Positions 13,284-17,043 of a stretch of DNA of 17,043 bases are shown in pieces. A model generated the notes under the pieces. That model saw nothing but the letters and a program-made list of their open reading frames with translations. It did not search any database and had not been told where the DNA came from. How positions within the stretch are numbered: position 1 is the first letter of the stretch; every line of letters begins with the position of its first letter. The position numbers and the translations under genes are program-made. Origin of the DNA: JANYCO01 sp964437245 (GTDB lineage Bacteria > Bacteroidota > Bacteroidia > Cytophagales > Cytophagaceae); NCBI GenBank assembly GCA_964437245.1, contig CAYTGJ010000097.1:1-17043 (forward strand), written 5' to 3'.

Positions 13284-13600
13284 GGCTTTTTAAGATTTTA
13301 AGAGCGTTGAATCTCTGTCCAAGTTATGCAAGAAATTAGATAGTTAGAATGTTCCGGATTAAATTTAATACAATTCCAGTATATCCGATTCAATATGCCA
13401 GATCCAAGATAGATCCGGGAGTTTATGACAGTTGTCACAGAGTATTCATAATTTCTACGCAAAAACAGGTCTGTTCTGAATGGGTAGGTCAATGGTTTTG
13501 TGTTTTTTTCTCTGGAATCCGGTATCGGACATCTTGTATCTTAAAATTTAATCCGGGACGTTCTATTGATATTTTTACCAGTAATATTACTGAATTTATA
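13284..13600. other. Intergenic region between the divergent channel and hisG genes
   Basis: About 320 bp with no gene I can support. It is AT-rich, with short ORFs on both strands (for example 13349-13621 plus) that show no family features. A degenerate -7-like TAACTTGG lies at 13326-13319 on the minus strand, without a -33 partner. No strong hairpin, leader-peptide ORF with a His-codon run, or attenuator was seen. Confidence 0.6.
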
Positions 13601-13630
13601 CTGTTTTTCAATTTTCTATGATTATTTTTG
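13601..13630 (+). promoter_or_regulatory. Predicted Bacteroidota-type promoter of hisG
   Basis: CTG (13601-13603), 19 nt, then TATTTTTG (13623-13630), an exact TAnnTTTG box. The predicted start is near 13636, leaving about 15 nt before the ATG at 13652. Such a short leader leaves no room for a his attenuator. It also argues against the TTG at 13628, which lies inside the -7 box, as the start codon. Confidence 0.5.
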
Positions 13631-13651
13631 CCCACCAAAAATAAGGAAACC

Positions 13652-14512
13652 ATGAGTGAAGTTTTAAGACTTGCGATCCAGAAATCAGGCAGGCTGAGTG
13701 AAGATTCGATAAAATTAATTAAAGAGTGCAGTATTGATTTTAGCAGCAGCGGTGCTACCCTGAAATCTTCTGCCTATAATTTCCCCCTGGAGATTTTGTA
13801 TCTGAGAGACGATGATATTCCGGGATATGTAGCAGATGGCGTAGCTGATATCGGAATTATCGGGGAAAACGTAGCTTCTGAACAGAAAAAAAATGTCACT
13901 ACGGTAGACCGTTTAGGTTTCTCCCGTTGTCGTCTGTCGATCGGAGTACCAAAGACACTTGATTATAACGGAATAAAAAGCCTTGAAGGGAAAAAGATTG
14001 CTACGTCTTATCCAAATATCCTTTCTGATTATTTGTTTGACAACGGTGTAAAAGCATTTATTCATGAAATCAGCGGATCAGTGGAGATAGCTCCGAGCAT
14101 AGGACTGGCGGATGCTGTCTGCGATATAGTAAGCTCCGGAAGTACGTTGATCAGCAACGGATTGAAGGAAGTAGATGTAGTGTACCGTTCGGAGGCGATC
14201 ATGATCGCCAATCCTTCTTTGTCAGAAGGGAAAAAGAAGATCATTGATGAATTGCTTTTCCGGATCACTTCCGTGAAAACCGCTAAGAATACAAAATATA
14301 TTTTGCTGAACGCTCCGAATGAGTCTTTGGATAAAATCACGGCATTACTTCCGGGAGTAAAGAGTCCTACAGTGATGCCACTGGCCCAAAGTGGATGGAG
14401 TTCGTTGCATTCCGTGGTGAAGGAAGATCAGTTTTGGGATGTGATCGGAAAACTGAAAGAAGCAGGAGCCGAAGGCATTCTGGTGATTCCTATTGAAAAG
14501 ATCATTCAGTAG
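13652..14512 (+). CDS. hisG: ATP phosphoribosyltransferase (long form)
   Basis: A 286-residue enzyme for the first step of histidine biosynthesis, joining ATP and PRPP to give phosphoribosyl-ATP. The catalytic part begins MSEVLRLAIQKSGRL and contains GVADIGIIGENV (residues ~63-74). The PRPP loop is CDIVSSGSTLISNGL (157-171). The C-terminal ~75 residues (ending GAEGILVIPIEKIIQ) are the ACT-like HisG_C domain that mediates histidine feedback inhibition. This is therefore the long form and needs no HisZ. I placed the start at ATG 13652. A longer frame from TTG 13628 would add eight atypical residues and overlap the promoter. hisD follows after about 37 bp, which include an assembly gap. Confidence 0.96.
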   Translation: MSEVLRLAIQKSGRLSEDSIKLIKECSIDFSSSGATLKSSAYNFPLEILYLRDDDIPGYVADGVADIGIIGENVASEQKKNVTTVDRLGFSRCRLSIGVPKTLDYNGIKSLEGKKIATSYPNILSDYLFDNGVKAFIHEISGSVEIAPSIGLADAVCDIVSSGSTLISNGLKEVDVVYRSEAIMIANPSLSEGKKKIIDELLFRITSVKTAKNTKYILLNAPNESLDKITALLPGVKSPTVMPLAQSGWSSLHSVVKEDQFWDVIGKLKEAGAEGILVIPIEKIIQ

Positions 14513-14533
14513 TATTCAAACGCAATAGGGGGG

Positions 14534-14543
14534 NNNNNNNNNN
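14534..14543. other. Assembly gap (10 N) between hisG and hisD
   Basis: Ten N directly after a run of six G and before a run of five A, in the hisG-hisD spacer. The true spacer length is unknown. No coding sequence is visibly broken. Confidence 0.97.
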
Positions 14544-14549
14544 AAAAAC

Positions 14550-15830
14550 ATGAATTATATCAAATATCCTAAGAGGGAAGATTGGGAAGACATTTTAAAA
14601 CGTCCTGTTTTTGAGACAAAAAGTCTTGAGGATAGAGTAGTCCCTGTGTTGAGAGAGGTAAAAGAAAAAGGAGACGAAGCGTTAAAAAAGTTTACGCTTG
14701 AATTTGATAAAATAGCCCTGGAGAAACTGGCTGTTTCCGAAGCTGAAATTCAGGAAGCAACCGGATTGGTGGCGGATGACCTGAAGAAGGCGATTGATAC
14801 CGCCCGCGTTAACATAGAAAAGTTTCACCTTGCTCAACGGGAGGAAATAAAAAAAATAGAAACGACTCCAGGAGTAGTATGCTGGAGAAAAAGCGTTCCG
14901 ATCACGAAAGTAGGATTGTACATCCCGGGAGGGACCGCTCCGCTTTTTTCCACGATCCTGATGTTGGGAGTCCCTGCGAATATTGCCGGATGTGAAGAGC
15001 TTATTCTTTGTACCCCCCCGGATAAAACGGGAAAGATCCATCCTGCCATTCTGTACACGGCTTCCATATTAGGGATCCAGAAAATCTTTAAAGTGGGAGG
15101 AGCACAGGCGATTGCTGCAATGGCTTACGGGACAGAAAGCATTCCTCAGGTGTATAAAATATTCGGTCCGGGAAATCAATATGTAACTGCTGCCAAACAG
15201 TTGGTAAACAAAGAAGGAGTCGCCATTGATATGCCGGCCGGTCCTTCGGAAGTAGCCGTAGTTGCGGATGAAACCTGTCAGCCGGCTTTTGTGGCGGCCG
15301 ATCTCCTATCACAAGCCGAACATGGAGTGGATAGCCAGGTCATATTGATTAGCAACAGTGCTGCTGTAATAGCGGAAGTAGAGAAAGAAGTGAACAGCCA
15401 GCTGGATTTGCTTCCGAGAAAAGAGTTTGCGTCTAAGGCATTGGGAAATAGTAAAATGATCCTGGTGAAAGACCTGGTAGAAGCAATGGAACTAGTAAAT
15501 GAATACGCTCCTGAACACCTTATTTTACAGGTAGAAGAATATGAGCGACTGGCCTTAATGGTTAAAAATTCGGGTTCTGTATTTTTGGGGAACTATACTC
15601 CTGAATCGGCAGGAGATTATGCTTCCGGTACAAACCATACACTGCCTACGAATGGATATGCGAGGGCATATTCCGGTGTTTCCCTGGATTCTTTCGTGAA
15701 AAAGATCACCTTCCAACATATTTCCCGGGAAGGGATTCAACACCTGGGACCTGTGATTGAACTGATGGCTGCTGCCGAGCAGTTGGAGGCCCATAAAAAT
15801 GCTGTGGTTCTCAGAAGAAAAGGTTCGTGA
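14550..15830 (+). CDS. hisD: Histidinol dehydrogenase
   Basis: A 426-residue zinc enzyme that oxidises L-histidinol twice, via histidinal, to L-histidine with two NAD+, the last steps of the pathway. Family landmarks are in order: VGLYIPGGTAPLFST (121-135), GPGNQYVTAAKQLV (207-220) and IDMPAGPSEVAVVAD (226-240). The zinc ligands are Gln255 and His258 (SQAEHGVDSQ), Asp356 (SAGDYASG) and His415 (LEAHKN). The catalytic pair is Glu322-His323 (APEHL). These sit at a constant offset of about -4 from E. coli HisD numbering. Length is normal. It is probably co-transcribed with hisG. The hisC and hisB genes that often follow it are absent from the remaining 1.2 kb. Confidence 0.97.
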   Translation: MNYIKYPKREDWEDILKRPVFETKSLEDRVVPVLREVKEKGDEALKKFTLEFDKIALEKLAVSEAEIQEATGLVADDLKKAIDTARVNIEKFHLAQREEIKKIETTPGVVCWRKSVPITKVGLYIPGGTAPLFSTILMLGVPANIAGCEELILCTPPDKTGKIHPAILYTASILGIQKIFKVGGAQAIAAMAYGTESIPQVYKIFGPGNQYVTAAKQLVNKEGVAIDMPAGPSEVAVVADETCQPAFVAADLLSQAEHGVDSQVILISNSAAVIAEVEKEVNSQLDLLPRKEFASKALGNSKMILVKDLVEAMELVNEYAPEHLILQVEEYERLALMVKNSGSVFLGNYTPESAGDYASGTNHTLPTNGYARAYSGVSLDSFVKKITFQHISREGIQHLGPVIELMAAAEQLEAHKNAVVLRRKGS

Positions 15831-15854
15831 TCTAATCCTGATTGTGTGTTTTTG

Positions 15855-15894
15855 ACCAATTATCCCTGTTTTTTAAAAGAGGGATAAGGTTGGT
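15855..15894. terminator. Long hairpin shortly after hisD (possible terminator)
   Basis: ACCAA+TTATCCCT (15855-15867) pairs with AGGGATAA (15880-15887) and, after a 2-nt GG bulge, TTGGT (15890-15894). The loop can add TTTT/AAAA pairs. It begins 25 nt after the hisD stop, where an operon terminator would be expected. No T-run follows on either strand, so it may act as an mRNA 3' stabiliser instead. Confidence 0.4.
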
Positions 15895-16331
15895 ATTGTC
15901 TCGTCTCCCCACAGGTATTTTTATATGAGAGTGCTGGATACTAGCTGTTTAGACTTAATGCTTAATGACTTGTTCGTATTTCTTAAACGAAAGTTGTTGA
16001 GTTTCCTTCCAACATGATCCCTGTTCTTGTTTGTAATGTTAACAGGTTGTACCAGAGGTTATAATCATTATAGACTGTATAATACACCGTAACAAGTGTG
16101 CTGGTTTTCATCTAAGAGAAATCTCTTTGTAAAGAGCTATAGTATAAGCATTTCTTACACGAAGTTTGTATACTGTACACTTTGGTTGTTGATTCTCCCT
16201 ACATTTTCAGGCTTGCGTTTTATTGTTGAACCTAATGGTATTAAAATGATTTTTTGATTGTTTTAAAATTGCTATTAAGTGCTTTATTGGTAGTTTATTG
16301 TTTATAATGAGAGTGGTTATAAGGCGATATT

Positions 16332-16339
16332 TAAATTTG
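16332..16339 (+). promoter_or_regulatory. Possible -7 box for the secreted-protein gene
   Basis: TAAATTTG is an exact TAnnTTTG box, but no TTG lies 19-21 nt upstream. It would start transcription near 16344, giving a leader of about 160 nt that begins at the nested inverted repeat. Confidence 0.3.
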
Positions 16340-16480
16340 AGATTATTGCGAAATAGGATTTTATGTAAGATTTTTTGTATATATTTTACTACTATATAGT
16401 CAACTAATTTCTTACATCTTTCGTAAAAGCTATAATAAAAAGGATTATTAATATCACTTAACTAATAATCTCGCAATAAT
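16339..16480 (+). repeat. Nested inverted repeats in the putative leader of the secreted-protein gene
   Basis: ATTATTGCGA (16342-16351) is complementary to TCGCAATAAT (16471-16480), 10 bp. GAGATTATT (16339-16347) is complementary to AATAATCTC (16464-16472), 9 bp. The two pairings share bases, so they exclude each other. Inside them ATGTAAGA (16363-16370) pairs with TCTTACAT (16410-16417), and ACTATATAGT (16391-16400) is a perfect palindrome. The closing stem ends 23 nt before the ATG. Confidence 0.45.
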
Positions 16481-16503
16481 ACCACCATACAACAAACAAC
16501 TAT

Positions 16504-17043
16504 ATGAAAAGAAAATTACTGACCCTATTGGTAGTGATCATTGCTATCGGTATGCACCAGGATGTCCTATCTCAGTGCGGCCCAGCAATTATCGGCCAAA
16601 ATTTAGTGGTGAATGGCGATTTTTCGCAGGGAGATGTAAATTTTAATACACCTTTGGCCAGTTGGAATAGTACGACAAGCGGTGTTCCCTGTAATAACCC
16701 GAACCCTATGACCTGTTCAAGAAATTGGTCCGGTCCGGGAGAATACTGGATACATGATGATGCAGATGATTTTAACCCAGGAGCTTTTTCTTCGATCCCT
16801 TCCCCTGTTTCAGGAGGAAATATGATGTTGGTCGATGCAGATTGTAATCCCGGGGGAGTTGTTTGGGAGCAAACGGTAAGTGTGACACCAGGTTCCAACT
16901 ATTACTTTTCTGTATGGATTGCTTCTATTCATGCCCAAAGTCCTGCCCGGTTATCGTTTGAGGTAAACGGAGTAATTCTGGGAACCAATGTAAACGCTCC
17001 CAACACTACGAATACCTGGGTATTTTATGAAGATACCTGGAAT
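16504..17043 (+). CDS. Secreted protein with an N-terminal carbohydrate-binding-like domain (3' end outside the window)
   Basis: ATG 16504 opens a frame that runs off the right edge, giving 180 residues without a stop. Residues 1-23 form a signal peptide: MKRK, a hydrophobic core LLTLLVVIIAIG, and a likely cleavage site VLS|Q. Residues ~33-180 read as the start of a jelly-roll domain: NLVVNGDFSQGD…, then WEQTVSVTPGSNYYFSVWIA and LSFEVNGVILGT. This is the pattern of CBM4/9- or galactose-binding-like modules in Bacteroidota surface proteins. Such proteins often carry further adhesin repeats and a type IX secretion C-terminal signal, but that part is not in the window. It has four Cys in the mature part seen and many Asn and Pro. 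No Shine-Dalgarno sequence is present. Confidence 0.8.
   Translation, partial: MKRKLLTLLVVIIAIGMHQDVLSQCGPAIIGQNLVVNGDFSQGDVNFNTPLASWNSTTSGVPCNNPNPMTCSRNWSGPGEYWIHDDADDFNPGAFSSIPSPVSGGNMMLVDADCNPGGVVWEQTVSVTPGSNYYFSVWIASIHAQSPARLSFEVNGVILGTNVNAPNTTNTWVFYEDTWN

Larger units (their letters stand above)
15831..16503. other. AT-rich noncoding region between hisD and the secreted-protein gene
   Basis: About 670 bp with no supportable gene and clearly lower GC than the flanking genes. It holds several inverted repeats: a long hairpin at 15855-15894, alternating AAGAG/CTCTT segments at 16114-16136, AGTATA/TATACT (16141-16146 with 16169-16174), and a nested set at 16339-16480. No tRNA, remnant of a his gene or insertion-sequence end was recognised. 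Confidence 0.7.

Noticed and set aside
13349..13621. A 90-codon plus-strand ORF between the channel gene and hisG
   Set aside because: No family features, unusual composition, overlaps the hisG promoter region and is mirrored by another short ORF on the opposite strand.
13628..13651. An N-terminal extension of HisG from a TTG start
   Set aside because: It adds eight residues before the typical MSEVLRLAIQKSGRL start, and the TTG is part of the predicted -7 box TATTTTTG.

Overview
The window comes from a Bacteroidota (Bacteroidetes) genome; class and family are not resolved. Four things point there. Promoter-like sites follow the phylum's TTTG/TTG – N19-20 – TAnnTTTG pattern. Nearly all genes lack a Shine-Dalgarno sequence. 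There is an OmpA protein with thrombospondin type-3 repeats, and a long-form HisG. The sequence is a draft scaffold: two placeholder gaps of exactly 10 N lie at 10109-10118 and 14534-14543, and a gene is cut at each edge.

Layout. (1) 1-2621, plus strand: the tail of an unrecognised protein, an AMP-forming acyl-CoA synthetase-like enzyme and a 3-hydroxyacyl-CoA dehydrogenase. They look like one acyl-activation/acyl-CoA operon. (2) 2626-3051, minus strand: the ribosome-rescue peptidyl-tRNA hydrolase ArfB, tail to tail with the dehydrogenase. (3) 3052-4070: a 1-kb intergenic region between arfB and valS that is far from empty. It holds two candidate minus-strand RNA loci, each with its own promoter-like site, and a separate promoter for arfB. 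One locus folds around an 11-bp stem. The other carries two copies of a ~60-nt hairpin element that ends in T-runs. A 32-codon ORF with an unusually strong Shine-Dalgarno sequence overlaps the second locus on the plus strand. (4) 4071-8595, plus strand: valS, an OmpA/TSP3 envelope protein ending in a perfect 15-bp terminator, and an uncharacterised HExxH protein. (5) 8621-13283, minus strand: a CASTOR/POLLUX-type ion channel, a YheT-like alpha/beta hydrolase and an APC amino-acid permease that runs through the first N gap. (6) 13652-15830, plus strand: hisG and hisD, the first and last enzymes of histidine synthesis, with no other his genes after them. (7) 15831-16503: a long AT-rich noncoding stretch with hairpins and a candidate folded leader. 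(8) 16504 to the right edge: the N-terminus of a secreted protein with a carbohydrate-binding-like domain.

Most of the protein content is housekeeping: tRNA charging, ribosome rescue, histidine synthesis, envelope structure and transport. The least explained material is the RNA-like structure in 3125-3840 and the leader at 16332-16503. Both are read from sequence only, with no homology search behind them.
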